DNA of 64,000 nt from Syntrophaceae bacterium UBA6109 (GTDB lineage Bacteria > Desulfobacterota > Syntrophia > Syntrophales > UBA6109): assembly GCA_002428445.1 (NCBI GenBank), contig DIWJ01000026.1, forward strand, positions 69,041-133,040. Reading direction: 5' to 3'. The translations under genes were made by a program, and so were the position numbers. Below, piece by piece: positions 1-9,996 of the stretch. The notes under the pieces were generated by a model. It had not been told where the DNA came from, searched no databases, and saw nothing but the letters and a program-made list of their open reading frames with translations. Position 1 is the first letter of the stretch; every line of letters starts with the position of its first letter.

Positions 1-1541
1 GTGGCGATGCGATCCAGGAACCAGCGGTCGTGGCTGATGATGACGGCGCAGCCGGCGAAATTTTCAAGCGCCTCCTCGAGGGCGCGCATCGTGTTTACGT
101 CGAGGTCGTTCGTCGGCTCGTCGAGGAGCAGGACATTGGCGCCTTCCTTGAGCATCATCGCCAGATGGACCCGGTTGCGCTCTCCGCCGGAGAGCGAACC
201 GATCCGCTTCTGCTGGTCCGTCCCGGAGAAATTGAAGCGGGCGACGTGGGCGCGGGAATTCACCTCCCTCGTACCCAGTTGGATCGTATCCCGGCCGCCC
301 GAGATCATCTCCCAGACCGACTTTTCCGGGTCCAGGATGCTCCGGCTCTGGTCGACGTAGGCGAGCTGGACCGTGTCGCCGACAACAATGGAGCCCTTGT
401 CCGGTTTCTCCTGGCCGGTAATCATGCGGAAAAGCGTCGTCTTTCCGGCGCCGTTGGGTCCGATGATCCCGACGATTCCCCCGCGCGGCAGCGAAAAGGA
501 GACGTCCTCCATAAGGATCTTTTCTCCGTAACCCTTGGAGACTCCCTCGGCGGCGATGACCTTATCGCCGAGGCGCGGTCCGGGCGGGATGAAGATCTGC
601 AGATCCTCCTCGCGCTTTTCGCTCTCCTGCGAGAGGAGATTTTCATAGGCGGTGATGCGGGCCTTGGCCTTGGCGTGACGGCCCTTCGGCGACATCCGGA
701 TCCATTCCAGTTCGCGCTGCAGGGTTTTCTGCCGCTCGCCTTCGGTCTTTTCCTCGGACCGCAGCCGGTTCTGTTTCTGTTCCAGCCAGGAGGAATAATT
801 CCCCTTCCAGGGGATGCCCTCGCCGCGGTCGAGCTCCAGAATCCAGCCCGCCACATTGTCCAGGAAATAGCGGTCGTGCGTCACGGCGATGACCGTGCCG
901 GGATAACGCTGCAGGTGATTCTCGAGCCAGGCCACCGTCTCCGCGTCGAGGTGATTCGTCGGTTCATCCAGAAGCAGGATATCCGGCTTCCGGAGGAGCA
1001 GCCGGCAGAGCGCGACGCGCCTCCGTTCCCCGCCGGAAAGGACCTTCACCGGCGTATCGCCGGGGGGACACCGCAGGGCGTCCATCGCCATCTCCAGCCG
1101 GGAATCGAGATCCCAGGCATCGAGTGAGTCGAGCTTTTCCTGGACCGCCGCCTGCCGGTCGCACAATTTCGCCATCTCCCCGTCCGACATGGGCTCGGAG
1201 AATTTCTCGCTGATCCGGTTGAACTCGTTGAGGAGATCGACGGTGTCCTTCACGCCCTCCTCCACGATCGCACGGACCGTCTTCCCTTCGTCGAGCTGCG
1301 GCTCCTGCTCGAGGAAGCCCACGGTATGGCCGGGGGAGAGGATCGTCTTCCCCTGGAATTCCTGGTCCACGCCGGCGAGGATCCTGAGCAGCGAACTTTT
1401 CCCGGACCCGTTGAGGCCCAGGACGCCGATCTTGGCGCCGTAGAAATAGGACAGGTAGATATCCTTGAGAACCGCTCTGCGGTCGTAATACTTGCTGACC
1501 CCGATCATCGAGTAGATGACCTTGTTGACCTCGCCGCTCAT
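1..1541 (-). CDS. ettA: Energy-dependent translational throttle protein EttA (ABC-F ATPase), 3' end cut by window
   Basis: Read on the minus strand from an ATG at 1539-1541 preceded by GGAGGAGG; about 513 residues are present, and the last ~40 of a ~555-residue family lie beyond base 1. Two ABC cassettes are visible: Walker [10 protein letters not shown] with signature LSGGERRR, then GPNGAGKTT with LSGGERNR, each followed by an LLLDEPTN Walker B/D-loop. There is no membrane domain, as expected for soluble ABC-F proteins that bind the ribosomal E site and gate the first elongation step according to ATP/ADP ratio. The EttA assignment over other ABC-F members rests on the N-terminal [12 protein letters not shown] start and the overall length and linker. 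Family certain, subfamily very likely. Confidence 0.93.
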   Translation of the reverse strand, partial: MSGEVNKVIYSMIGVSKYYDRRAVLKDIYLSYFYGAKIGVLGLNGSGKSSLLRILAGVDQEFQGKTILSPGHTVGFLEQEPQLDEGKTVRAIVEEGVKDTVDLLNEFNRISEKFSEPMSDGEMAKLCDRQAAVQEKLDSLDAWDLDSRLEMAMDALRCPPGDTPVKVLSGGERRRVALCRLLLRKPDILLLDEPTNHLDAETVAWLENHLQRYPGTVIAVTHDRYFLDNVAGWILELDRGEGIPWKGNYSSWLEQKQNRLRSEEKTEGERQKTLQRELEWIRMSPKGRHAKAKARITAYENLLSQESEKREEDLQIFIPPGPRLGDKVIAAEGVSKGYGEKILMEDVSFSLPRGGIVGIIGPNGAGKTTLFRMITGQEKPDKGSIVVGDTVQLAYVDQSRSILDPEKSVWEMISGGRDTIQLGTREVNSRAHVARFNFSGTDQQKRIGSLSGGERNRVHLAMMLKEGANVLLLDEPTNDLDVNTMRALEEALENFAGCAVIISHDRWFLDRIA

Positions 1542-1761
1542 CGGTAAGAAGACCCTCCTCCATATGCCTTGCGCCGCGGGACCCGCAGGCGGGATTTTCT
1601 CTGTCAGTGAAAGCTAACATATTCCCCTCGCCGTGGCAACGTTGCCGACAGGATGGGCGGGCAGACGCAGGCCGTTCCGGCCGGACATCTCGGAATCGAG
1701 CGACGCCGGAGACCGGGAGTGGAAACGCCACGAGCGGATCAAGGGGGAGTGTCAGGAAGGT

Positions 1762-3240
1762 TCATTTCCGGGCGACGCCATCTCTCCGCAGAATCCTCGC
1801 GCGAAGAATGTCCAGCAGCAGGAAGAAGAGCGCGGCGGCGACGGCCACATAGGTGTCTTCCACGGTGAAGAGACCGATCCTCTTGGCGGCGATGTTCATG
1901 ACGACGGCGATCGTACCGCCGATGAACATGTTCCTCACGCCGGCCGGCGAGAGCCAGCCTGCGGCGTATATTCCCACAACGATGACGATCGCCCCGATGG
2001 CCCGGATGCCGTACGAGATGTAGGCGGTGTCGAGGATGGCGCCTTCCCGCCCCCAGCAGGCCAGGGGAATCGTGACGAGGTTCACGGCGATCACCAGTCT
2101 CCGCGCGGTAGCGACAAGGTTCTGATCAGCAGCCGCCGGGCGAAGAATTCCCTGGTAGATGTCCTTGGTCGCAATCGTCACCACGGCGAAATTCACGGGG
2201 CCGACCGTGGAAAGGATGGCCGCCAGCATGCCCGCCAGCGCCAAACCGCCCAGCAGGGGATGAATGAACGACGGGGTCGCCATCAGCGTCGGAAGCACCA
2301 TTTTGGCATTCACCGTCGAGGGGTCGAAAAAGAGCCCCGTGCGGGCGATCAAGCCCAGGATCGCGACCATGATCCCGAAGGGGGCGATGATCAGCGACGA
2401 GAGAACCGCCGCCTTCCGCGCCGTCGACGCATCCTTCGCGGCAAAGATCGGCTGGATGCTCGCCTGACCGGCCATGCCGCCCAACACCCCTCCCAGGATC
2501 AGCATCCAGGCGTAGCTCCACCCGCCGCTGAAAGGGTTCCAGAAATTCTGGGGTGAGCCGAGCGCGACCAGGCGGGCGCCGAGCGGTCCGAAACCATCGA
2601 CCTGAATCAAGCCGACAACCGTCGCAATGCCCACGCCGGCGAACATTGCCGCCACATGGATAATCCCCGTTACGGCCAGCGCATGCATCCCGCCAATATA
2701 GGTGTAGATCATGATGACGATCGACGACAGCACCACCGCCCACAGCCATTCGTCGCCCGGCACCCAGGGGACGGCGACCAACCGGGCCAGATCGCCCGGA
2801 AAGAGAGCGGCGATCACACTCGCACAGGTCTGCAACTGGACAAAAGCCAGGATGATATAGGCAAACAGGAAAGCGACGGCCGAGATGTTGCGGGCCCGCT
2901 TTCCGAAGATCGTCTCGATCATCTCGCTGACGGTGTGCACATTCTTCCTGCGGTAATGCGAAGCCACCGTGAAACCGATGATGACCATGCCGAGAGCCGT
3001 GCTGACGTTGTACAGCATGGGCTGCATCGTTCCGGACTTGAAGGCCCTTTCGCTCACGCCGATGGTGCTCATCCCACCCAGCCATTCGGCGGCCACCACC
3101 ACCGCACAGGTGACCACGCCGAGATTGCGGCCGGCGATCAGATAGTCGGCGGCCGAGCGGCTCGCCGCCTTCCTCGTGAGAACCGATGCCAGGGTCACAA
3201 GAACGAAATAGGAAACAATGACGATCAGATAAACGTTCAT
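1762..3240 (-). CDS. Sodium:solute symporter family protein (SSS)
   Basis: A 492-residue, almost entirely hydrophobic protein with about 13 predicted transmembrane helices, beginning MNVYLIVIVSYFVL. The segment SAADYLIAGRNLG, followed by a GG-containing helix 2 (AEWLGGMSTIG), is typical of the Na+/solute symporter (PF00474) family. The substrate cannot be read from sequence; relatives move proline, pantothenate, sugars, acetate or other acids. The ATG at 3240 is preferred because GAAGG sits upstream of it; a TTG six codons earlier lacks a ribosome site. It is transcribed in the same direction as the M28 peptidase but 362 bases from it, so it is probably a separate unit. Confidence 0.9.
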   Translation of the reverse strand: MNVYLIVIVSYFVLVTLASVLTRKAASRSAADYLIAGRNLGVVTCAVVVAAEWLGGMSTIGVSERAFKSGTMQPMLYNVSTALGMVIIGFTVASHYRRKNVHTVSEMIETIFGKRARNISAVAFLFAYIILAFVQLQTCASVIAALFPGDLARLVAVPWVPGDEWLWAVVLSSIVIMIYTYIGGMHALAVTGIIHVAAMFAGVGIATVVGLIQVDGFGPLGARLVALGSPQNFWNPFSGGWSYAWMLILGGVLGGMAGQASIQPIFAAKDASTARKAAVLSSLIIAPFGIMVAILGLIARTGLFFDPSTVNAKMVLPTLMATPSFIHPLLGGLALAGMLAAILSTVGPVNFAVVTIATKDIYQGILRPAAADQNLVATARRLVIAVNLVTIPLACWGREGAILDTAYISYGIRAIGAIVIVVGIYAAGWLSPAGVRNMFIGGTIAVVMNIAAKRIGLFTVEDTYVAVAAALFFLLLDILRARILRRDGVARK

Positions 3241-3602
3241 TCGATCGGACCTTCGCAAGGAGACGCGACATCCGGAGGATTGGATATTCTCGGCAGGATT
3301 CTACTTCTTCGGGACGGCGGCATAGGCTTTTCCGGGAGAACGATCTTTTCGGGGGCGGAGTATAGGAGGGACCCGACCCGGATGTCAACAACAAACCGGC
3401 CGGCGAGGATCAGAAGCTGGACGCCACACCGATGCCGGAAAAGCCGTTTCTCTCCTGGGAGATCGTATCTTCCCTATCGGAGTCCTGACCGTCGCTCGTC
3501 GCGATGTCCGACCTGGAGAGGCTCATTCGTTCGTCCGTCACGCGGTGCAGCCGCAGGACGGCGCTCGCCGCCGGATTGACGTGCCTGCCGGTTCCGGCAT
3601 CT
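3241..3602. other. Intergenic region with a possible outer-membrane-protein tail remnant
   Basis: No complete gene is visible in these 362 bases. On the minus strand, a reading frame ending at 3410 encodes about 55 residues whose end (NGFSGIGVASSF) resembles the last strand of an outer-membrane beta-barrel ending in Phe. It has no start signal of its own and upstream it runs antisense or out of frame into the M28 gene. It may be the relic of a deleted gene or chance. No convincing promoter or terminator was found. Confidence 0.25.
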
Positions 3603-5420
3603 CTATTTCGCGCCCGGAGGCGGCGTTCGCGAGAGTCTCGCCACGGTCTCGATGGCTGTCCTGGCCACGGAACTTGCATACTCCCAGTCGATCTTCCGTG
3701 ACGTGTCGGTCGTGTGGTGGTACCCGACGCGGTTCAGGTTCTCCAGCCGGTTCATGTGCTCGTTGAGAAGGATCACGGGGTAGCCCGTGTCGGAAAACAG
3801 GAGACCGTCCGTATTGTAGAGATAGCTTCTGGAATCGAAGCGCGGCCGCAGTTTCGGCCTGAACTTGATTTTCAGGGCGCGGGCGGCATCGAAGGCCTCG
3901 GCCGCGATCCGCATCGACGCCGAACTGTCGCCGGGATTCACCTGGAAAATATCGTCCTTCCCGGCCCGCCAGCCGATGAGGTCCATGAGCACGAGTCCTG
4001 TAATGTCCTGCCTGGCCCGCATCAGGCGGGCCAGGAAATCTCGCGCCCCCAGATCGTCAGGCGGGAATTCCTCGCCCGTGAAATGGACCAGCCAGATATC
4101 GTGGAGCGGTCTTGAATCCTTGAGGACGGCGGCAGCCCTCAGGAGCGTGGCCGTCGCCGAAACGTTGTCGTCTGCGCCCGGAGCCGAGACGCGCCGTCCC
4201 GTCCGTTCGTATTCGTCCTCGCAAAAGGCCGTGTCGATGTGATCGCCCATCAGCACCGGCCTGTTCAGTCCCGGCGGCAGGGACCCGGGGATCACGGCGA
4301 TCAGATTGCACTGGGGCATCCCCCGCCAGAGGAATTCCTGGCGGCGGGTTGAAATCCCCAGGAACCAGTATCTCTCTTCCAGATACTCGCTGAGCAGGCC
4401 CAGCTGATTGTCCGGATCGGCCCCGCTCTTGGCCTTGAACAGGACGCGGCGGCCGCTCAGGGGAAAGACCGCCTCATTTTCGCCGTCCAGGGCCAGCATG
4501 TCCCGGCGATAGGCCGCGGTGAAATCGGCCGGCCACGCCTTGACGAACGCCGCACGTCCCGGGAGCGGCGGAAGAGCCCGGTGGATTTCTTTCCATCCGA
4601 TCCCGGCGGGCCAGGCGACGCCCTTTGCGGAGACCGAGAGGACAAAGACCACCGGCCTGCCGTTCAACCGGACCGGCGCCGGTGTCTGGCGGCAGACTTC
4701 GCCGGGGACATCGCGCTGCTCGCGCAGCGCGCCCATGCGCTCCGTGGGGAGCCACGCAGGCGTGCCCGGAAAAAGAGGGGCCTCGTCCGCCCGCGGCGTC
4801 CAGACGCAGTCGCCGAAGGCCGGCTTGTCGTACAGGCCGGGCAGGTCGGAAAAGTCGGAAAAAATCAGGGCGAATTCCTTCGGATCGGCGGGATCGAGAC
4901 GAACGGGAAGCATCGGCGGCGTCGTTTCTTCGGGGCCCGCATCCTCGAGCAGCACGGCGTCGAGCCACCTCCAGGAGGATCGGGAATCGGCTGCGGCCCT
5001 GAAGCGGGCGAAGGTCCAGGTGAGGCGGCCGGCGTCGTCACGGGCCGGCCAGGCCTCGAACTCGATCCGCTCTTCGGGACGAACAAGCCCCTTCCTGACG
5101 AGCGCGGCGCGGACGGCTTTCGCCTGCGTCTCGCCAAGGGGTTTGAGGAATCGGGGCAGAAGCGGACGCCCGCGGTCGACCGGGGGAAGGCCGAGCTCCA
5201 TCTCCCTGGGCGTGGCGCCCAGGTATACGGGCTGGCGGTGTTCGGAATAGGCTTCCATGTGCATCCACGGCGCCGGATCCGCGGCCAGCTCGGCCAGACT
5301 CCCGACAGGCGCGACAGGCGCTTCGGACGCCTGGATCCCCAGGCCGGGCAGAAGCAGCGCGAGGGCAAGCAGGAAAGATACGGCGATCCGGGACATCCGG
5401 CCCGGCCGGGTTTCATTCAT
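3603..5420 (-). CDS. Secreted M28-family zinc aminopeptidase-like protein
   Basis: 605 residues with an N-terminal signal peptide (MSRIAVSF followed by a Leu/Ala-rich core ending in IQA), so export to the periplasm or beyond is expected. The C-terminal 250 residues carry the M28 zinc-peptidase signatures: GDHIDT (first metal His/Asp), GADDNVS (bridging Asp), FTGEEF (catalytic and metal Glu) and a late YHHTTDT (metal His). The first ~330 residues do not resemble a domain I can name. The start at 5420 is set by AAAGGAG eight bases upstream, which lies inside the end of the preceding cyclic-nucleotide-binding gene, so the two are probably co-transcribed. The substrate peptide is unknown. Confidence 0.85.
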   Translation of the reverse strand: MNETRPGRMSRIAVSFLLALALLLPGLGIQASEAPVAPVGSLAELAADPAPWMHMEAYSEHRQPVYLGATPREMELGLPPVDRGRPLLPRFLKPLGETQAKAVRAALVRKGLVRPEERIEFEAWPARDDAGRLTWTFARFRAAADSRSSWRWLDAVLLEDAGPEETTPPMLPVRLDPADPKEFALIFSDFSDLPGLYDKPAFGDCVWTPRADEAPLFPGTPAWLPTERMGALREQRDVPGEVCRQTPAPVRLNGRPVVFVLSVSAKGVAWPAGIGWKEIHRALPPLPGRAAFVKAWPADFTAAYRRDMLALDGENEAVFPLSGRRVLFKAKSGADPDNQLGLLSEYLEERYWFLGISTRRQEFLWRGMPQCNLIAVIPGSLPPGLNRPVLMGDHIDTAFCEDEYERTGRRVSAPGADDNVSATATLLRAAAVLKDSRPLHDIWLVHFTGEEFPPDDLGARDFLARLMRARQDITGLVLMDLIGWRAGKDDIFQVNPGDSSASMRIAAEAFDAARALKIKFRPKLRPRFDSRSYLYNTDGLLFSDTGYPVILLNEHMNRLENLNRVGYHHTTDTSRKIDWEYASSVARTAIETVARLSRTPPPGAK

Positions 5421-5421
5421 C

Positions 5422-5853
5422 TCAACTGCTCCTTTCATCCGAGTACAGGGGATCGTTGCCCGTTCTGCGGCAGAGCGAGCCGATGATCCGCTTGGCCAGT
5501 TCCGGGCTCTCGGCGATGAACTCAAAAAGGACCTCGTGCTCGATTTTCAGCAGCAGGCTGTCTTCCAAGGCTGTGGCCGAACTCGATCGTTCGCGGGGAT
5601 CCAGGGCGCAACGCGTCCCGAAGGCGCGGCGTTCTTCAAGCTCCCGGAGCGTCTTTTCCCCGTCGTGAATCCGGACCCGTCCGGAGGCCACGACGAACAT
5701 GGCCGAGCTGTGTTCGCCCTTGGCCGCCACGGTCTGCCCCGCCGGGACATCCACTTCCTCGGCCGCGGCAGCCATTTCGGACAGCAACTCCCCGGACAGG
5801 CCGGAGAAGAAATCCACCTCGTTCAGGACCAGGGCCTTCTCGATGGTCAGCAT
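5422..5853 (-). CDS. Cyclic-nucleotide-binding domain protein (Crp-fold sensor without DNA-binding domain)
   Basis: 143 residues forming a single cNMP-binding beta-roll: a jelly-roll VDVPAGQTVAAKGEHSSAMFV, then a phosphate-binding-cassette-like stretch FGTRCALDPRERSSSATA and the closing C-helix region. No helix-turn-helix follows, so it is a stand-alone sensor rather than a transcription factor. Its ATG overlaps the stop of the upstream transporter gene in an ATGCTGA arrangement, with AGGAGGAGCC before it, indicating translational coupling. In related Npt/Tlc-like proteins a cNMP domain can be fused after HEAT repeats; here the order is the same but split into two genes, which suggests the product works with the transporter. 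Whether a nucleotide is bound is untested. Confidence 0.85.
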   Translation of the reverse strand: MLTIEKALVLNEVDFFSGLSGELLSEMAAAAEEVDVPAGQTVAAKGEHSSAMFVVASGRVRIHDGEKTLRELEERRAFGTRCALDPRERSSSATALEDSLLLKIEHEVLFEFIAESPELAKRIIGSLCRRTGNDPLYSDERSS

Positions 5854-8690
5854 GGCTCCTCCTTGCAGGGTGCCGGACGGTCGCTCCGGCGACTCCTGCG
5901 GGATGAAATTTCGGACAGGGCCCAAAGGGCGGTTTCGGCCAGAAGCGGGATGCGGACTTCCGCCATCCCGGACAGGAAAGCTTCGTAGACGGGATCGCCG
6001 CTCCTGCCCATCAGGTAAACGGCCACGGCTCTCGGCCAGGGGGACATCCAGGCATCCCCCTTGCCGGCCACGGCCTCCAGAATCCGGGCGGGATCGATCT
6101 CGATGCCGCCGTAAACGCGGCCCAGCCGCTCCAGGCGCACATCCCTCGGCAGATCCTCAAGCAAGGGGAAAATCCGTTCCTTCAAGTTGCCGGGCAGGAA
6201 AGAATCGAGCATCTCCAAGGCATAGGCGTGGCGGGTCCTGTCGCCGCCGGTAATGCCCCTGCGGAGCCCTCCCCGGATCTGGACCGGCCCGAACAGCGAG
6301 GCCGCGGCCAATATCCGGTCCCGGCAGCGGATGTGTTCCTCTTCAAGCGCCCTTCGAAGCAGATCGAAGTCCCCGCCGGGCGGCAACGCCTTGAGACAGC
6401 TCAGAAACCAGGCCGCCAGGAACGACTCCTTCCCCATGAGGCCGCTCAGCAGCTGCTTGTCATCGGGGTTTTCCGGATGGTAACCTAGGGATTCGAGCCG
6501 GTTCAGGATCAGGTTGCGGGCAACGGCATCCGGATGGAAAAGATACTCCGTCAGGAAGGGTACGGCGACCGCCGGGGACATCAGAGAAACAGCCCTCAGG
6601 ACGCCCAGCACCGCATCCTGCGGCGAATCGGGGTCGGAGACGATCGCAGAGAGATCCGTCAATGCCGCCTCCCCCAGGGAGGCCAGGGCCCGGATCGCCC
6701 GGTGACGGGTATCGGGACGGTTCAGGAAGGGCAGAATCGTCGGGAGAAGCCTGGGATGCGCGATCTTTTCCGCCGCCGCCAGGGCTTCCCGGCGGACATC
6801 GGCGGACGGATCCTGGAGCAGGCCGCGCAGAGGACGGTACATGGACGAGACTCCGACCGTGCCCAGGATGCCGGCCGCGGCCCGCCGGTCGCCGGGGTCC
6901 GGCGACTTGAGCATTCCCATGAACTTCTCCCCCGAGGCGACGATCCCCTCAATCCCGCAGTGCTTCTGCAGACCGCTGACGGCCGCGCGGGCCAGGTCCC
7001 TGTCCGGACTCTCCAGAAGACCTGCCAGCGTGTCCACGGCCCCCGCTTCATCCATGGAGGCATAGGCCAGCACCGCGGCCGCGCGCACCGAGGGGTCTGC
7101 AGTCTCGTCCTGCATGATCGCCCGCACACGGGGCAGGGCGGCGGGGACCCTGATGCGTTCCAGCCTGGCAAGGACTTCCTTGAGCACCTCGGGAGCGGGA
7201 TGGGAAAGCAGTTCCGGCAGGTATTCCGGAAGATCGCGAGGCGCGTTCCTCTCCGCCAGGCTCAGGGCATAGAGAACTTCGCCCGGATGCCTGCTCTTCA
7301 GGAAGTCCAGCAGCAGGCGCCGGCCGCTTTCATCCCATACCTGCTTTTCGGAAGGCCCCAGACGGCGTTTCTTCAGGGCCTCCATGAGCACATCCAGGTA
7401 CTTTTCCCGGACGGAAAAGGTCAGGGCCATCTGGATGCACAGGATGACGATCGTGATCACGGCCACGCTGGCCGCGTCGACTTCGAAATAGAGCTGCCCC
7501 AGCAGCAACAGCGCCCCGCCGATCATTGCCGCACTCGGTTCGGCCCGCGTCAGGACCGAACTCTGGACGGCGAAGCGCTTGGCCGGCGGCAGCGGCTGGT
7601 AGAGGACCTGAAAGGCCGGATCGTGGATGGCGTTGCGGAGGATGTAGTCGTACATCTTGCAGCCGATCGTCATCGCGAACATGGCGAGGCCGACCCTGGG
7701 AACGATGCCCAGCGTCCCCGAGGACATGGCGACGCTGCCCAGCAGCACTCCCGCGGGCAGAAGGAACAAGGCCTTCAGAATGCCGATCCGATCCAGGATC
7801 CTGCCGGTGAAGAAGGTCTGGACGATCATGTTCACGGCACTGCCGACGGCAAAGAAGACGCCCAGAAAACTGGCCATGGCATCCAGGTTGTCGGCGTAGT
7901 GTTTCTCCACCTGGTTGCTGAAGGCCATGTCCATCACGTAGAACACCATCAGGGAAAGCCCCCAGATCAGGTGCAGGGGAAGGGCGTAGCGGTCCCGCAG
8001 CATCTCTCCGAGTTTGGGCGCCGGAGTTTCCGATTCCGCGGCGACGGTCCGGGGCCCCGTTTCCTTGAAGGCCCTGGCGACCAGGATGGTGAAGACAACC
8101 GAACCGAGCAGACCCAGGGCGGCAACCAGGATCAGATTGACCGAGCCGATGATCGATACCAGGACGGGGGTGATGAAACCCGCCACGATGTCGGCCGCGA
8201 ACTCGCCGGCGCCGATCAGGCCGAAGAGGCGCTTGGCCTGGCGGGTATCGAAGAGCTGGCCGAACAGGCCCCAGATGCTCATATAGGTCAGGGTGGAATA
8301 GGCCACCGACCACACCGCCAGGAAGGCGGCCGGGCCCTTGACATAGCCGGCGAACAGCCATCCTCTGGCGCCGAGCAGGGTCAGCAGCAGGGCGATCAGC
8401 GTCCAGACGACGAGCCTGGCCGGAGAAACCTTGTGCTGCATCCAGTTGTAAGCGCTGCCGGCGAGTATGACGGCCAGGGCTCCGCCGATATACGTGTAAG
8501 CCAGGTCCTGCGCCGCAAACGCGTTCAGGAAAAGCGAATGGGAGGCCGTGAAGAGGTAGACGTTGGAAACGCCGTGGCAAAAGGTCACGACGAGGGCGAG
8601 GATCGTGACCTTGATCTCATTGTTTTTTACGTCCAGCAGGGTCTGAATTCTTTTCATCAAAGCTGAGCCGGAACCCGGTTGATTCCCCAT
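5847..8690 (-). CDS. Npt1/Npt2 (Tlc)-like MFS transporter domain fused to HEAT repeats
   Basis: 947 residues in two parts. Residues ~15-430 hold about 12 hydrophobic helices with the look of the ADP/ATP-carrier-like (Npt/Tlc) branch of the MFS superfamily. Residues ~450-930 are a run of ~40-residue alpha-helical HEAT repeats (for example DPSVRAAAVLAYASM, DVRREALAAAEKI, DTRHRAIRALASLGEAAL). Such fusions occur in free-living bacteria, where nucleotide exchange has not been shown for most of them; a sensing or scaffolding role is as plausible as transport. The ATG at 8690 has GAGG seven bases upstream; a second ATG at 8657 has none. It is followed, with overlap, by a cNMP-binding gene and then the M28 gene. 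Confidence 0.85.
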   Translation of the reverse strand: MGNQPGSGSALMKRIQTLLDVKNNEIKVTILALVVTFCHGVSNVYLFTASHSLFLNAFAAQDLAYTYIGGALAVILAGSAYNWMQHKVSPARLVVWTLIALLLTLLGARGWLFAGYVKGPAAFLAVWSVAYSTLTYMSIWGLFGQLFDTRQAKRLFGLIGAGEFAADIVAGFITPVLVSIIGSVNLILVAALGLLGSVVFTILVARAFKETGPRTVAAESETPAPKLGEMLRDRYALPLHLIWGLSLMVFYVMDMAFSNQVEKHYADNLDAMASFLGVFFAVGSAVNMIVQTFFTGRILDRIGILKALFLLPAGVLLGSVAMSSGTLGIVPRVGLAMFAMTIGCKMYDYILRNAIHDPAFQVLYQPLPPAKRFAVQSSVLTRAEPSAAMIGGALLLLGQLYFEVDAASVAVITIVILCIQMALTFSVREKYLDVLMEALKKRRLGPSEKQVWDESGRRLLLDFLKSRHPGEVLYALSLAERNAPRDLPEYLPELLSHPAPEVLKEVLARLERIRVPAALPRVRAIMQDETADPSVRAAAVLAYASMDEAGAVDTLAGLLESPDRDLARAAVSGLQKHCGIEGIVASGEKFMGMLKSPDPGDRRAAAGILGTVGVSSMYRPLRGLLQDPSADVRREALAAAEKIAHPRLLPTILPFLNRPDTRHRAIRALASLGEAALTDLSAIVSDPDSPQDAVLGVLRAVSLMSPAVAVPFLTEYLFHPDAVARNLILNRLESLGYHPENPDDKQLLSGLMGKESFLAAWFLSCLKALPPGGDFDLLRRALEEEHIRCRDRILAAASLFGPVQIRGGLRRGITGGDRTRHAYALEMLDSFLPGNLKERIFPLLEDLPRDVRLERLGRVYGGIEIDPARILEAVAGKGDAWMSPWPRAVAVYLMGRSGDPVYEAFLSGMAEVRIPLLAETALWALSEISSRRSRRSDRPAPCKEEPC

Positions 8691-9017
8691 GCATGGACCT
8701 CAGGAATTCCGCTTGGAGGGCGCCCTTCTCTTCCGCCGGGAGGGGCGCTTCCAACACAGAGAAGTCACCCCGCTATGGCGCGGAGTTCGGCGTATTTCCC
8801 ATGGACGGCAGGCGGGTGTCAAGGCGGATTCGCGGAAGTGGCAGTTTGAACATGCACACCGCCTGAGGGAAAAAGCGATTACGCGTGGAATATTGGACGC
8901 ATCAAGATTATCATCGGTCAAATTCTCTTTTAATAGCAAAGATTTGCATTGAATCCGCTTCCCTTTTTTGCTACGTATACGGCCACCACGTAAACCGTCA
9001 TCCTATCATTCGACATT
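8691..9017. other. Divergent intergenic region at a composition boundary
   Basis: No gene is visible in these 327 bases. On the minus strand a TTGACA (complement of 8817-8822) could be the -35 box for the transporter gene, but its -10 is poor. From about 8880 onward the sequence turns AT-rich, marking the left edge of the AT-richer islet that carries the next three genes. Confidence 0.4.
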
Positions 9018-9881
9018 TTGGAGGAAACGGACCTGCCTGGTTTCCCTGAAGATCAAAAATCAATCCGATACTATTTTGTCGACGAGGCCGGCGACGCGAC
9101 TCTTTTCGACAGAAGAGGCCGGTCTATTATCGGAGACGCAGGCTGTTCGCGCTATTTCATTCTTGGCCTTCTCGATGTCGCAGATCCAACAGCATTGATG
9201 AAAGCGTTGATCGATTTGAGAAGCAGGCTGCTTTTGGATCCCTATTTTTCCGGTGTACCATCCATGCAACCCAAGACAAGAAAGACGTCCTTGGCCTTTC
9301 ATGCCAAGGACGATCTTCCCGAGGTCCGGCGTGAAGTTTTTTCATTGCTGATAAAACATGATCTTCGTTTTTTTGCCGTAGTCCGCGACAAAAGCAAAGT
9401 GCTTGCCTATGTTCGCCAGAGAAACCTGGCGGATTCTTCCTATCGTTACCATCCCAATGAACTCTACGACTACCTTGTGCGGAGTCTCTTCAAGGACCGT
9501 CTTCATAAAGATGACGAGTACCAGATCTGTTTTGCTCGGAGAGGAAAATCAGATAGAACGGAAGCCCTGGCAGCGGCTTTAGAGGCGGCGAGAAAGAAAT
9601 TCACGGAGAAATGGGGGATTGAAAGCACGGCTCCAATGATTGTGCGTCCTTGCTCTTCATACGACCAAGCGGGATTGCAGGCGGCCGACTATTTTCTATG
9701 GGCATTGCAGCGTTTTTACGAAAGATCGGAAGACAGATTTTTGAATTTCTTGTGGCAGGCTTTTCGTTTGGTTCACGACGATGATAATCGGAGGACAAAA
9801 TACGGCGAATACTATACGCAAAAAAAGCCGCTCACATTGGCGGCTTTGAAGAATTGTGCCGGGGATATAGGAGCTTCCTGA
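9018..9881 (+). CDS. DUF3800 domain-containing protein
   Basis: 287 residues. The N-terminus has YYFVDEAGD and the C-terminal part has SSYDQAGLQAADYFLWALQRFYE; these Asp-rich bookends are the hallmark of DUF3800, proposed to be RNase H-like nuclease-type proteins often found in mobile or defence regions. The frame opens after a stop at 8991, so the start must be the TTG at 9018 or the ATT just before it; no clear ribosome site precedes either, and the start is uncertain. Base composition is clearly more AT-rich than the flanking genes, which suggests acquisition by transfer. It lies next to an HsdS-like remnant and a predicted nuclease. Biochemical function unknown. Confidence 0.82.
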   Translation: MEETDLPGFPEDQKSIRYYFVDEAGDATLFDRRGRSIIGDAGCSRYFILGLLDVADPTALMKALIDLRSRLLLDPYFSGVPSMQPKTRKTSLAFHAKDDLPEVRREVFSLLIKHDLRFFAVVRDKSKVLAYVRQRNLADSSYRYHPNELYDYLVRSLFKDRLHKDDEYQICFARRGKSDRTEALAAALEAARKKFTEKWGIESTAPMIVRPCSSYDQAGLQAADYFLWALQRFYERSEDRFLNFLWQAFRLVHDDDNRRTKYGEYYTQKKPLTLAALKNCAGDIGAS

Positions 9882-9996
9882 TGCTGCAGAAAACTCACAC
9901 GGCATGGAGCCGAATTTCGTCCCTCGGTGGGAAAACGGTAAGCGTATTATAATGGATTGTCAAGAAAAAGTTCCGAAAGGTTAACATAAGGACAAC

